Shown: positions 26,573-36,317, numbered from the stretch's first letter. The stretch: DNA of 64,000 bases from Priestia iocasae (GCF_016909075.1 NZ_JAFBFC010000004.1:477538-541537), one strand, 5' to 3'. Notes: generated by a model not told the origin, from the sequence alone. Made by a program: numbers and translations.

Positions 26573-29500
26573 TTACTGACTTACTTCTTTATTCAATGTT
26601 CGCTCTTTTTTCACTTGCTTTGTGAAAAATAGTTCGTACACGACCGGTATAATAATGAGTGTTAGTAACGTTGATGACGTAAGTCCTCCTATAACCGTAA
26701 TTGCTAACCCTTTAGAGATAAGCGTTCCACTAGATGTTGTGAGTGCAAGTGGTATAAGCGCTGCAATCGTTGCAAAAGCGGTCATTAAAATCGGACGTAG
26801 CCTTGTTTGTCCAGCTTCGATTAGAGAGTCGCGAATAGTCATTCCTTTTTGTTCGCGGTTTTGGGTGATGCGATCGACTAAAACAATGGCATTCGTTGTG
26901 ACAATTCCAATGAGCATTAAAAACCCAATCATCACACTTACCGACAATGGTTCACGAGCAATGACTAACCCTACTAACGATCCAATTGGTACGAAGATTA
27001 AGGATGACAAAATAATGAACGGAATTCGTGCTTTTCCAAACGTGATCAGCATTGTTAAATACACAAGGCCAATCGCTGTCACCATCGCTAAACCAAGTGC
27101 TTGGAAAATTTCAACCGTTTCATCACTTCCCCCTCCACCTTCAAACTCAATAGTAGCAGGAAGCGCTAAATCCTTTTTCACTCCGTTTACAACATCTTGA
27201 GTGACTTTTTGAATGTTTTCATCTTTAATTTCAGCTTCAATTCGTGCGAATACTTTTCCATCAAGCTTTTGAATAGATGTGTACGTATCGATTTCATTTA
27301 CAGATGCCAATTCACTTAGTTGAACAGGCCCTTTAGCTGTAAAAATCATCAATTGTTCAATTTCTTCTGAAGATGTTAATGATTGATCATATGAAAGTTG
27401 AACCGCTCGATCTTCATTATCAAGCTCAAGTGTTCCAATGGAGACTGGCTTTGTTTGATCAGCGACTGTTCCTAATAACTGAAAGCCGGACACTCCATAT
27501 TCACTTGCTTGTTCAGAGTCAATTTCGACAACAAGCTGCTTTTGCTTGTCTGAAAAATTGTTCGTCACGTACTTTAAGTTGTCAAACGACATCATGTACT
27601 CTTCAACTTGCTTAGCAGCTGTTTGAAGATCATCTAAGTTTGTTGAATATAAGTCCACAACCACATTGTTATTCGTTGGTGGACCTCCACTAGACAATTC
27701 TTGTACACTAATCTTCGTACCAGGAGCTACACCTTCTGTTACTTTTTCCATCTTCCTTTCAATTTCATTGATAAATGTGAGTACATCAACATCCTCTTGT
27801 AAACTTAAAAAATAGCCTGCTTGATTTGAACGCTTAATGCCTGTTGCGAAGTCACGTGAGCCTACAGCAGTTGTAATGCTATCAATCTCCTTTTGCTCGT
27901 TAAACATCTGCTCAATTTCAAGCGACACTTCATTTGTTTTATCTAGTGATGTAGACGATGGTAGCTGAATAGTGGCTTGAAGCATTTTCTCTTCTTCGTT
28001 CGGAATAAATGTAAACCCTAGGGTTGGTACAAGTGCGAAAGAACCAACTAATAAAACGATGGAAGAAAGGATAATGACAAGCTTATGATTTAACGACCAA
28101 GAAATCGTTTTTCCATACACTCGTTGCATCTTGCCTTCTTTTTCTTCAGACGGCACTTTCTTGAATGAAAACTTTGCTAAAATTGGTACGATCGTCACGG
28201 CAACAATCAACGACGCAAACAATGAGAATATTACCGTCAACGCAAATGGTAAAAAGAACTCACCTGTTATACCCCCAACAAATCCAATCGGTAAAAAGAC
28301 GACTATGGTTGTTAACGTAGATGATGTAATAGCTTTTAAAATTTCCTTTGTGGATGACTCAATTAATTCATTGGTGATACCACTTTTAGACTTACGTACT
28401 CGTCGAAAGACGTTCTCAATGACAACAATACTGTCATCAACTACACGACCTACAGCGACAGCCATTCCTCCAAGTGTCATAATGTTAAGTGAAATATCAA
28501 GCTGATGTAAAAAGATCGCTGATACTAACAGTGAGAGTGGAATGGAAATAATCGCAATAACAGTTGCTCGGAAGTTTCGTAAAAATACCAGCACTGCAAT
28601 TGATGCAAATAGTGCCCCTAGAATTCCTTCTTTGACAAGCGTTTCAACAGACTTCTCAATACCTTCTGCTGAATCAAAGCCAATGGCATAATCTACTTGG
28701 TCATCATAACGATCTAATATTTCGAGTGTCTTCTTAGCCACTTCAACTGTATTAGCATCCTGTTTCTTTGTAACGGCCATAGAGAGTGCTTCCTGTAAGT
28801 TGTAGCGTGTATACTCTGGCTGTTCGGTAATCGTTTCAATGTTTGCAATTTCACTTAATGCAACAGCAGGAGCTTGCTGATTAAATGTTGACGTAAACTG
28901 TAATTTTTTCAACTCTTCGATTGTGCTCAGCTTCTCTTCCACACGAATTGGAATTTGAAGATCTGTCTCATTTACGGTACCTGCTGGAAACGATAGTGAC
29001 TTTTGATTAATTTGCTCTTTGATTTGCTCAAGTGTGATACCCGCTTGTGTAGCCTTTTGTTTATCGACTGTAATTTGAACAATCTCTTCTTTTAATCCAC
29101 CAACTGATACAGAGTTAATGCCTTGAATTTTATTGATTTCAGGAATAATTTTTTCATTCAGTAGATTTTCAATATCTGCATCCCCTTTTGCAAATAGCGA
29201 AATATTAAAAATAGGAAATGATCCGAATGAAAAGCGGTTAATATCTAACTGTGCGCTTTCTGGTAAATTCAACTCTTTTACGGATGTATTAATTTGTTGC
29301 TCTACTTTATCTAGATCTGTATTGAAAGGGAATTCAAGACTAATGATTCCTACGCTTTCATAGGAAACACTTTGAATTTTTTTAATCCCTTCAATTCCTT
29401 TTAATTGTTCTTCTAGTTTTGATGTGACTTGTTCATCAACATCATTTGGAGATGCCCCTGGATAAATGACCTCGACTGCTACTTGCGGGAATTCAATGTT

Positions 29501-29617
29501 TGGTAACAAATCAATTTTTAACTTTGAAAACGAATAAAGGCCTGCTAACACTAATAAAAAGGACAAAATGAAAATGGCTACTGCATTTCGCAAACTAAAC
29601 TTTGTTAAAAAATTCAC
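26573..29617 (-). CDS. swrC: RND superfamily efflux permease (SwrC/AcrB-like)
   Basis: Proton-driven exporter of 1014 residues with one N-terminal helix, two large extracellular loops and two six-helix bundles. Diagnostic regions: FPQVAVEVIYPGASPNDVDEQV after the first helix, GGMAVAVGRVVDDSIVVIENVFR (charged residues of helix 4) and GFLMLIGIVTTNAIVLVDRI (helix 10). In B. subtilis SwrC exports surfactin and confers self-resistance; the same role here is inferred only. No membrane-fusion partner is adjacent, as usual for Gram-positives. A TetR gene lies just upstream. Confidence 0.88.
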   Translation of the reverse strand: MNFLTKFSLRNAVAIFILSFLLVLAGLYSFSKLKIDLLPNIEFPQVAVEVIYPGASPNDVDEQVTSKLEEQLKGIEGIKKIQSVSYESVGIISLEFPFNTDLDKVEQQINTSVKELNLPESAQLDINRFSFGSFPIFNISLFAKGDADIENLLNEKIIPEINKIQGINSVSVGGLKEEIVQITVDKQKATQAGITLEQIKEQINQKSLSFPAGTVNETDLQIPIRVEEKLSTIEELKKLQFTSTFNQQAPAVALSEIANIETITEQPEYTRYNLQEALSMAVTKKQDANTVEVAKKTLEILDRYDDQVDYAIGFDSAEGIEKSVETLVKEGILGALFASIAVLVFLRNFRATVIAIISIPLSLLVSAIFLHQLDISLNIMTLGGMAVAVGRVVDDSIVVIENVFRRVRKSKSGITNELIESSTKEILKAITSSTLTTIVVFLPIGFVGGITGEFFLPFALTVIFSLFASLIVAVTIVPILAKFSFKKVPSEEKEGKMQRVYGKTISWSLNHKLVIILSSIVLLVGSFALVPTLGFTFIPNEEEKMLQATIQLPSSTSLDKTNEVSLEIEQMFNEQKEIDSITTAVGSRDFATGIKRSNQAGYFLSLQEDVDVLTFINEIERKMEKVTEGVAPGTKISVQELSSGGPPTNNNVVVDLYSTNLDDLQTAAKQVEEYMMSFDNLKYVTNNFSDKQKQLVVEIDSEQASEYGVSGFQLLGTVADQTKPVSIGTLELDNEDRAVQLSYDQSLTSSEEIEQLMIFTAKGPVQLSELASVNEIDTYTSIQKLDGKVFARIEAEIKDENIQKVTQDVVNGVKKDLALPATIEFEGGGGSDETVEIFQALGLAMVTAIGLVYLTMLITFGKARIPFIILSSLIFVPIGSLVGLVIAREPLSVSVMIGFLMLIGIVTTNAIVLVDRITQNREQKGMTIRDSLIEAGQTRLRPILMTAFATIAALIPLALTTSSGTLISKGLAITVIGGLTSSTLLTLIIIPVVYELFFTKQVKKERTLNKEVSQ

Positions 29618-29761
29618 GTTTTGCTCCTCCGTTCTTTTTACTATCTTTTTCTTTTACACTTTTCCACATATGAGTACCAACGGGTCATTTTTTAGTCAAA
29701 TAAAAAATCCTCTTAATTGTCACCCCCCTTTCTTAACAATTAATCGTATGTAAGCACACAA

Positions 29762-30184
29762 CTATGTATTCGTTTTTGTCGCCTGTCGATAATCATAAAC
29801 ACCTCCAGGTAGTGAAATGAAAGAAAATCCATCATTTCCATATAAATCCCATCCTTCATACATCGTGCTATCATGAAACACATCAAGGACATAGTCTTCT
29901 TCAAACTCAATTCGCATCAAGCCTATTTCCTTGCACCAGCTAATTTGCTGAATGGTATGACCAAGGAGACAGCTTTTCACTCGCTGTCGATGAAAGCTTG
30001 CTTCAGACGCGTTCCAATCTGCTTGCCCAACAATGATTTTATCTTTCTTTCGTAACCGCCACGGACATTCAATGACAATGCCTCCCTCTGTAAAGGTCAT
30101 CATAAGTGGATGTTCGTCAATTGATACATGTAACACAACTTGATTGATGAAAGATGTAAAATTAATTGTATCTATCTCATTCAT
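29762..30184 (-). CDS. Hypothetical protein, 140 aa
   Basis: No confident family; the pattern (HVSIDEHPLMMTFTEGGIVIECPWRLRKKDKIIVG..., later GWDLYGNDGFSFISLPGG) resembles small uncharacterised or immunity-like proteins of Bacillus. Soluble, beta-rich, aromatic C-terminus. GAGGAG precedes ATG 30184. It lies between the TetR regulator and the RND pump on the same strand. Confidence 0.65.
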   Translation of the reverse strand: MNEIDTINFTSFINQVVLHVSIDEHPLMMTFTEGGIVIECPWRLRKKDKIIVGQADWNASEASFHRQRVKSCLLGHTIQQISWCKEIGLMRIEFEEDYVLDVFHDSTMYEGWDLYGNDGFSFISLPGGVYDYRQATKTNT

Positions 30185-30250
30185 CTCTACACTCCTCTAA
30201 CGTTTAGTACTGATTGGTCATTCACTTTTACTTCAAATATAAACAGGTTT

Positions 30251-30808
30251 TTAGCTACACCCGTTTAAAAATAAATCAACGGTAAAGTTTACATACTGTT
30301 CAATCTCTGATTCATGAAGCATATTTTGCATGATATCCCCCCTGTACCCATTTAACACGCCTGTAAACGCTTTGGCATGTAACACCGCATCACTAAGTCC
30401 TTCCTCTTCCATTAACTCAGCAATCAGCGTATGGTAATTGGCGAAAAATCGATGCAAACTTTCCATCATCTCCGGCATTTGATGAGGGGTTTGCCAAAAT
30501 GAATCTGGATAATGTCTCGTCTCATAAAAGAAAGAAAGATGATGCCTAGCAACCGAACATAATTTGGTCTGAAACGTCTCACAGCGATCAGCTTCTTGTC
30601 TAGCTTGTTCTAAGAAAGTTTGAAATGAACGATTGTTCACAGCGAAGTAAAGCTTCTCTTTTGAAGGAAAGTATAAATAAATCGTTCCTTTTGAGATTTC
30701 TGCTTTCTTTGCAATTTCAATCATCTTCGCTTCATAAAAACCTTTTGTCCCAAACACTTCAAAAGCCGCATCAAGAATTTTTTGCTCTTGCTCTCTTCGA
30801 CGTTCCAT
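30251..30808 (-). CDS. TetR family regulator
   Basis: N-terminal TetR HTH (residues 8-55: ILDAAFEVFGTKGFYEAKMIEIAKKAEISKGTIYLYFPSKEKLYFAV) and a helical ligand domain. The HTH resembles FadR/YerO-like regulators. In B. subtilis yerO represses the adjacent swrC, so this gene is a good candidate repressor of the RND pump downstream. AAAGGAATGG precedes ATG 30808. Confidence 0.88.
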   Translation of the reverse strand: MERRREQEQKILDAAFEVFGTKGFYEAKMIEIAKKAEISKGTIYLYFPSKEKLYFAVNNRSFQTFLEQARQEADRCETFQTKLCSVARHHLSFFYETRHYPDSFWQTPHQMPEMMESLHRFFANYHTLIAELMEEEGLSDAVLHAKAFTGVLNGYRGDIMQNMLHESEIEQYVNFTVDLFLNGCS

Positions 30809-30908
30809 AACTCCATTCCTTTCTTTTGACTTGTAAAGATCATTCTTTTCAACTTACTTATATGATAGCTTATAAGACTTGTCAAGATTTTATGTGCAAA
30901 TGGACAAC

Positions 30909-30953
30909 GAGGTTATCTTAAAAGGAGTGGCTTCCCCCTTTTAAAATAACCTC
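30909..30953 (-). terminator. Terminator of the MurNAc operon
   Basis: GAGGTTATCTTAAAAGG pairs (with one mismatch) with CCTTTTAAAATAACCTC, directly after the murR stop. The T run is weak. Confidence 0.65.
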
Positions 30954-30954
30954 A

Positions 30955-31806
30955 TTATGATTTCATCCGTTGTACAACTTGATGTGTATCAATGATGCGC
31001 TCATACAACCCTTGACCACGTTCTGAACAGATAGCAATAAAAACCGCATCAATAATGGCAAGCTGCGCAATACGAGCTGTCATTGTCCCAATTCGTAAGT
31101 TTTGTTCCTCTTCTGACATTGTGAGAACAATGTCAGCTAGCCGACGCGCTGGTGAGGGCGCGAGCTGTGTTAATAAAATGGTGCGTACATCTCGTTCTCT
31201 TGCAACGGTGAGTACATCTAAAATCTCTTTTGTTTTACCTGACGTTGAAATAACAAATACAGCATCTTTTTTCGTAGCGTTTGCAACCATCATCATTTGC
31301 ATATGATTATCTTCTGACTGAAAAGCAGGTACATTAATACGCAAGAGCTTTTGCTTAAAATCAAGTGCAACAACAGCAGAGCCACCAACACCATATATGT
31401 AAATTCGCTCAGCTTTACTTAGCGCCTCTACTGCTTCTGTAAAAGCTGGAACCGATAAAATCTTTTCCGTGTTTTGTAAGGCTTGCACCGTGTTAAACAT
31501 TACTTTTTGAATGACGGTACTCGGATCATCTTGAAATTGCAGCGGTGAGTCGATTATATCTGCTGTTTGTACAGATAATTCTTTTGCTAGTTCAATCTTT
31601 AATCGTTTAAAGCTTTGAATGCCTAGCCGTTTACAAAAGCGGATAATGGACGCTTCACTGCCTCCACAAGCATGGGCTAGTTCCTTTGTAGTCATATGTG
31701 TCACACGTTCAGCATGTTCCACAACAAAAGTTGCAACTACCTTCTCGGCTTCTGTAAACCGAGTTAATTGACGTTCAATTTGCTTTAAGACGGAAAATGT
31801 TGACAT
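30955..31806 (-). CDS. murR: RpiR/MurR family regulator of MurNAc use
   Basis: N-terminal RpiR HTH (residues 1-75: LAHACGGSEASIIRFCKRLGIQSFKRLKIELAKE) and a C-terminal SIS sugar-phosphate domain (about 120-250: IYIYGVGGSAVVALDF, VFVISTSGKTKEI). It is the last gene of the murQ-murP-mupG-murR cluster, so MurNAc 6-phosphate is the likely effector. AAAGGAG precedes ATG 31806. The palindrome upstream of murQ is its probable target. Confidence 0.88.
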   Translation of the reverse strand: MSTFSVLKQIERQLTRFTEAEKVVATFVVEHAERVTHMTTKELAHACGGSEASIIRFCKRLGIQSFKRLKIELAKELSVQTADIIDSPLQFQDDPSTVIQKVMFNTVQALQNTEKILSVPAFTEAVEALSKAERIYIYGVGGSAVVALDFKQKLLRINVPAFQSEDNHMQMMMVANATKKDAVFVISTSGKTKEILDVLTVARERDVRTILLTQLAPSPARRLADIVLTMSEEEQNLRIGTMTARIAQLAIIDAVFIAICSERGQGLYERIIDTHQVVQRMKS

Positions 31807-31818
31807 AAATAACTCCTT

Positions 31819-32883
31819 TCACACGTTGAATGAAAATGATTGTCCTGGGTGAATCATCTTTAGAAGAGGCAGGTCTTCTGCACTTACATATCCAATCACA
31901 TTCACCTTGGCGTCTGGTGGCAAATCCCTCAATACGACTTGCAGCTCTCCAACGTAACGACCATAATGATTATTATCGATTGTGATGGCTCCTTTTGGAC
32001 GAGGCAGTATCGGCCGCGGTTTAATATCGATGCGTCCTTTTTGTGCATAAAAACGTGATGTCTCAGATCGAATGACATCTCGGGCTGGATCCATTCGGTT
32101 ACGATGGTTCATCTTTAAAAGCTTGCTCTCCTCTTTTGTTAAGTCGATGTGATTGCAGCGGACAAAGATCACGTCATCTTGATAGTATGTAAATTGCTTC
32201 AATGTGTCCTCTTTTATCCCGGGATCACCAATACATACTTTATCAACGTGAAGCTCATTTGTCATCTCTAAGTAAGCGGAAAATACCGACTGATGACGAT
32301 GACGCTCGATTGTTGGTAGCCCTTTATGAAGCGGACCTCTCAATTTCTCGTCTCCTGGAACGAAAGCCACAACGGTTAGCCCTTGACTTTGCAGCCATTT
32401 ATTACGTTTTTCAAACCATTGATCATCTAATCCTGTTTCAGGTCGTGGATAAAAGTTGTGCCACGCCTCAACTCGATGAATATGTAACCCTGCATTCGTT
32501 AGTTCGGTTAAAAAGCGTTCGTCAATCGTGCTTGCATTTAATGCTACTTTCATTTGTTTTGATAGATTAGCAATTTGGGTAGGTGTAAATCCATAATCAA
32601 CGCGTAGGCCTGTTACTCCCCATGCCCTTAATTCACTTGCTTGCTCCATTTGCAAACCAAGATGGTGCCATGAAGATGGTGATAAATCAGCGATAATGTC
32701 CATCCCTATACGTGTGGCTACTTCTCCCAGCTTCTTCAGTTCAGACACATACAGAGCTGGGTCATCTTCAGGAATATGAAGAGATGTAAAGATGGTTCGA
32801 CATCCAGCGCTAAACATCTTTTTGATGTATGCCTCTAGTTCATCATGAGATTGTTGTCCTAAATAAAGAGAGATTCCTAACAT
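31819..32883 (-). CDS. mupG: 6-phospho-N-acetylmuramidase (MupG, DUF871)
   Basis: Hydrolyses MurNAc-6P-GlcNAc, the phosphorylated product of the PTS uptake, to MurNAc-6P and GlcNAc. TIM-barrel N-terminal domain (LGISLYLGQQSHDELEAYIKKMFSAGCRTIFTSLHIPEDD; LRVDYGF; EAWHNFYPRPETGLD; VAFVPGD) and a C-terminal barrel-like domain (about 245-354: GRIDIKPRP...). The longest frame begins at 33033 and reads through a terminator; AAAGGA before ATG 32883 (or 32889) marks the real start. Confidence 0.9.
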   Translation of the reverse strand: MLGISLYLGQQSHDELEAYIKKMFSAGCRTIFTSLHIPEDDPALYVSELKKLGEVATRIGMDIIADLSPSSWHHLGLQMEQASELRAWGVTGLRVDYGFTPTQIANLSKQMKVALNASTIDERFLTELTNAGLHIHRVEAWHNFYPRPETGLDDQWFEKRNKWLQSQGLTVVAFVPGDEKLRGPLHKGLPTIERHRHQSVFSAYLEMTNELHVDKVCIGDPGIKEDTLKQFTYYQDDVIFVRCNHIDLTKEESKLLKMNHRNRMDPARDVIRSETSRFYAQKGRIDIKPRPILPRPKGAITIDNNHYGRYVGELQVVLRDLPPDAKVNVIGYVSAEDLPLLKMIHPGQSFSFNV

Positions 32884-32901
32884 AATCATCATCCTTTCTT
32901 T

Positions 32902-32953
32902 AAAAAAAGAGCTTTGACAAAGGAAGCAACCTCTAGCTCGTTTGTCAAAGCTC
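32902..32953 (-). terminator. Intrinsic terminator between murP and mupG
   Basis: GAGCTTTGACAAA (32909-32921) pairs perfectly with TTTGTCAAAGCTC (32941-32953), followed on the minus strand by seven T (32908-32902). It ends only 19 bases before the mupG start, so it should reduce or condition expression of mupG-murR. Confidence 0.88.
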
Positions 32954-33032
32954 CTAACGCTCTCCTTTCCAACGTTCATTGAAATGAAAGAAGATGTTAT
33001 TTTATTATTGAAAGATTCACTAACTTGTTCCA

Positions 33033-34409
33033 TTATGCTGCTAAGTTATCTGCCATTTCTTCTTTAAAACCAAATGCATACGTGAAAATAAATCCAAATA
33101 AGTAGGAAATAAGTAATCCACCTACGTAAAAAAAGAAACGATTGTCAGCAATTAATGGTGTTAAGGATAAACCAGAGACACCAATTCCTGTCGAAGCCGT
33201 TTTCACAAGTGCTTGATACGCACCACCGACCGCTGCTCCCATACAAGCCGTAATGAATGGACGTCCAAGTGGTAAGGTTACGCCGTATAGAAGTGGTTCA
33301 CCTATTCCTAAAAATCCTACGGGTAATGCTCCTTTAATTGTATTTCGTAGCTTCTGATTACGTGTTTTCACATAAACCGCCATCGCCGCTCCAACTTGAC
33401 CTGCTCCAGCCATTGCTAAAATGGTTAAAATGGGTGTTACCCCAATGCTATTAATAAACTCTAAGTGAATCGGTGTCAAACCGTGATGAAGTCCGACCAT
33501 AACAAGCGGTAAGAAAAATCCTGCTAATATTGCTCCTGCAACAACTCCACCTACATCTAAGATTGCTTTAATGCTTGATGTAATTCCTTCTGCTAGCACT
33601 CCACCAACTGGCTGTACGATAATAAGGGTTGCAAACCCTACGACTAACACTGTAATGAGTGGTGTGACAATAATATCAACTGCACTCGGTACACCTTTAC
33701 GAACCGTGCGCTCTACCACTGCCATTAACCACGCAGCAAACATGACGGCAAACAAGCCACCTCGCCCTGGTACAAGCGCTTCTCCAAAAAGAGTAATATC
33801 TGCTAAGCCTGGATTGATAATTAAAATACCTGCAATCGCACCTAATGCTGGCGTGCCGTTAAACTCTTTTGCTGTATTCCATCCAACTAAAATTCCTAAG
33901 TAAGCGAATACGCCTCCACCAATGAGTAAAAGCATGCTCAGCCAAGTCGCCGTCGGATCTGCTCCTGCATTTTTCGCAAAGTTCGCAATTCCATTAATGA
34001 TCCCCGATGCCACAAGTGCTGGAATCAGCGGGATAAAAATATTACCAATTTTACGCAACAAATTTTTAAATGGTGTATTATTTTTCTTTTTAATGGCCGC
34101 CTTTGTATCGTCGGCTACCGATGATAAATCACCAGATACTTCGCCAATTTTAAGACCTGTCATTTTACTCATTTCTTCCGTGACACGATTGACGGTACCC
34201 GGTCCAACAACGATTTGTAACGTTTCGTCTTCAATTACGCCCATCACACCATCTACTTGACGCAATGCACTGATGTTCACAAGGTCCTCATTCTTTAATG
34301 CCAAGCGAACACGCGTCATACAATGATTCAATTGTTCAATATTCTGTTTTCCACCAACGTTGTCAATGATGGACTGAGCTAACTTTGTCTCTTTTTTCAT
34401 ACCCCTCAT
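33033..34409 (-). CDS. murP: PTS EIIBC component, N-acetylmuramic acid specific
   Basis: Imports MurNAc (or GlcNAc-MurNAc) with phosphorylation. EIIB domain (1-90) has the phospho-cysteine in LNHCMTRVRLAL (Cys30); EIIC domain (about 110-455) has ten or so membrane segments and GIGEPLLYGVTLPL. There is no EIIA domain, so a shared EIIA-Glc must serve it. It lies 11 bases after murQ. A shorter start, ATG 34400, fits the GGGGGG site about as well. Confidence 0.9.
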   Translation of the reverse strand: MRGMKKETKLAQSIIDNVGGKQNIEQLNHCMTRVRLALKNEDLVNISALRQVDGVMGVIEDETLQIVVGPGTVNRVTEEMSKMTGLKIGEVSGDLSSVADDTKAAIKKKNNTPFKNLLRKIGNIFIPLIPALVASGIINGIANFAKNAGADPTATWLSMLLLIGGGVFAYLGILVGWNTAKEFNGTPALGAIAGILIINPGLADITLFGEALVPGRGGLFAVMFAAWLMAVVERTVRKGVPSAVDIIVTPLITVLVVGFATLIIVQPVGGVLAEGITSSIKAILDVGGVVAGAILAGFFLPLVMVGLHHGLTPIHLEFINSIGVTPILTILAMAGAGQVGAAMAVYVKTRNQKLRNTIKGALPVGFLGIGEPLLYGVTLPLGRPFITACMGAAVGGAYQALVKTASTGIGVSGLSLTPLIADNRFFFYVGGLLISYLFGFIFTYAFGFKEEMADNLAA

Positions 34410-34420
34410 CCCCCCATACG

Positions 34421-35314
34421 TTATCGTTGAATTGCTTTTCGAACGAAGCCTTCTGACTTGTCTAGTCGAACTAACGCTTCCTCATAGCTCATATTCGTTA
34501 AGGCCATGACAATTGCGGCTTTTACATTTCCATGTGCTTTTTCAAAATAGAAGGCTGCTTCGTCAACATCTACCCCTGTTGCTTGACTAATGATTCCTTT
34601 TGCACGATGATGAAGTTTTTCATTTGTTGTTTGAACATCCACCATTAAGTTTTGATACACTTTACCAAGCCCAATCATCGTCGTTGTTGAAATCATATTT
34701 AAAATTAGTTTTTGCGCAGTTCCTGCTTTAAGACGTGTTGAACCTGTTAGTACCTCATGACCCGTTACAACTTCAATGGCATGCGCGGCGTATTGACTAA
34801 TAGCAGCGCTCTCATTGCAGGAAATGCTTCCCGTCATGGCGCCAATTTCATTCGCATATTGTAAAGCACCAATCACGTAAGGCGTACGCCCACTTGCAGC
34901 AATGCCAATCACTACATCATTTTTTGATAGTTGAAGCTTTTCTAAATCTTGCTTTCCTGCCTCTTTTGAATCTTCTGCTCCCTCAACAGCTTCGGTGAAT
35001 GCTTTTTGACCACCAGCGATGACTCCAATTACAAGATGAGGAGACACGCCAAACGTCGGTGGACATTCTGCAGCATCAAGTACACCTAGCCTTCCACTTG
35101 TACCTGCTCCAACGTAAATGAGGCGGCCACCCTTTTTCATTGATGTAATAGTAGCTGTAACTAGCTGTTCAATCGTTGGAATGACTTTACTAATTGATTC
35201 TGGTACGCTTCGATCTTCCGCATTCATCGTTTGAAGAATGTCACATACGCTCATTTCGTCTAGATTCATTGTCTTTTGATTACGTTGCTCGGTTGCTAAT
35301 TTCTCTAGATTCAT
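34421..35314 (-). CDS. murQ: N-acetylmuramic acid 6-phosphate etherase
   Basis: Cleaves the lactyl ether of MurNAc-6P to give GlcNAc-6P and D-lactate. SIS-domain enzyme with GRLIYVGAGTSGRLGVLDAAECPPTFG around residues 62-88 and AASGRTPYVIGAL near 160; the signature STRLKAGTAQKLILNMIST is near 212. It is first in the MurNAc operon, 297 residues as usual. The start ATG 35314 has no strong Shine-Dalgarno in view. Confidence 0.94.
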   Translation of the reverse strand: MNLEKLATEQRNQKTMNLDEMSVCDILQTMNAEDRSVPESISKVIPTIEQLVTATITSMKKGGRLIYVGAGTSGRLGVLDAAECPPTFGVSPHLVIGVIAGGQKAFTEAVEGAEDSKEAGKQDLEKLQLSKNDVVIGIAASGRTPYVIGALQYANEIGAMTGSISCNESAAISQYAAHAIEVVTGHEVLTGSTRLKAGTAQKLILNMISTTTMIGLGKVYQNLMVDVQTTNEKLHHRAKGIISQATGVDVDEAAFYFEKAHGNVKAAIVMALTNMSYEEALVRLDKSEGFVRKAIQR

Positions 35315-35443
35315 GATTTCCCCTACTTTTTTAAAAAATATAAGATTAATAGCTTTAACTTCAATATAAGAAAGCCCTTACTTTTTGAAGTTACATACAT
35401 TATACGCTTTGAAGAAATAAAATATCAATATTTTTATTTATTG

Positions 35444-35462
35444 TTTGAAATTACATTTCAAA
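35444..35462. promoter_or_regulatory. Palindromic candidate MurR operator upstream of murQ
   Basis: TTTGAAAT-TAC-ATTTCAAA is a perfect 8-3-8 palindrome 130 bases upstream of murQ. A degenerate copy, TTTGAAGTTACATACA, starts at 35385. TGAAAT/ATTTCA half-sites fit RpiR-type regulators; the link to MurR is inferred from position. Confidence 0.55.
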
Positions 35463-35633
35463 ATGGTTATTTTTTTTCCTTACAACGATTCCTAAATAAG
35501 AACAAACTGTGAAATATCGATTTAATACGTATATTCAACGTGATTTTATTGTATGGTAGAATAACGTTGATTTTTATCTTTCAAAAACTGTGTAACTTTG
35601 AAACTATTCATTCTGGTAACAGGAGGAACATCT

Positions 35634-35930
35634 ATGACATTTAATTCAACTATTGGAAGACTACGTTTAGTCGGATTGCTAGAAGGGATTTCTTATTTAG
35701 TGTTGTTGCTTTTTGCTATGCCTCTTAAGTATTTTATGGACATCCCTGAAGCTGTTTCCATTGTTGGGGCCGCTCATGGTGCTTTATTCGTTGCGTATGT
35801 GTTAGCGATTGCACATGTTCAGGTTGCACATCGCTGGTCGCTAGGACATTCCATAAAGGCATTCATAGCTGCCTTTATTCCATTTGCTACCTTTATTTTG
35901 GACAAAGAGTGGAAAAAAGAACAAAAATAA
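35634..35930 (+). CDS. DUF3817 membrane protein (YdzA-like)
   Basis: AGGAGG at 35621-35626 selects ATG 35634 over the upstream 35598. Three hydrophobic segments and the features LRLVGLLEGISYLVLLLFAMPLKY and AAHGALFVAYVLA are typical of DUF3817, a domain also found on some transporters. 98 residues, function unknown. Single gene. Confidence 0.85.
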   Translation: MTFNSTIGRLRLVGLLEGISYLVLLLFAMPLKYFMDIPEAVSIVGAAHGALFVAYVLAIAHVQVAHRWSLGHSIKAFIAAFIPFATFILDKEWKKEQK

Positions 35931-35964
35931 GGAAGAAGGTTTTGGCCTTCTTCCTTATTTTTGT
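35921..35964. terminator. Bidirectional terminator between convergent genes
   Basis: AAAAATAAGGAAGAAGG pairs perfectly with CCTTCTTCCTTATTTTT around a six-base loop. Confidence 0.92.
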
Positions 35965-36317
35965 TCTGCATATTCACTGATGGTTTTCCACCATTTATAC
36001 GAATTTGGCTTTAACAAGCGACCGATTTCCTCTGAATCAATGTGTTGCTCATCAATAATACGATTCATCGTTTCAAACAATCCAACTGTTACTGCCTCTT
36101 TTACATGAGCTTCTCCTTCAACGTATAATCGCTCAATGAGCTCAAATACATCACGCTCTTTTTCAAGTTGCTGATTATATTGTAACGAAATGAGATGAGA
36201 AGCAAATCGTGATAGCTCTTGAACTAACTCTTCTTTATTCTTGATTTCCATTTCGTTTGGGCTATAAGATGAACATGATTCCTTTAGCAATACGATTACG
36301 TCTTCTTTTGTAATCAT
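35955..36317 (-). CDS. Hypothetical protein, 120 aa
   Basis: AAAGGAG sets the start at ATG 36317, eight codons inside the longest frame. A soluble, acidic, helical protein with conserved-looking YKWWKTISEYAE at the end, resembling small DUF7674-like uncharacterised proteins; I would not assign a function. Convergent with the DUF3817 gene. Confidence 0.65.
   Translation of the reverse strand: MITKEDVIVLLKESCSSYSPNEMEIKNKEELVQELSRFASHLISLQYNQQLEKERDVFELIERLYVEGEAHVKEAVTVGLFETMNRIIDEQHIDSEEIGRLLKPNSYKWWKTISEYAEQK

Noticed and set aside
26622..28505. Long plus-strand frames opposite the RND pump gene
   Set aside because: Antisense shadows of a clear 1014-residue coding region.
32884..33033. N-terminal extension of mupG
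   Set aside because: It would read through an intrinsic terminator and overlap the murP stop; the ribosome site supports a start at 32883/32889.
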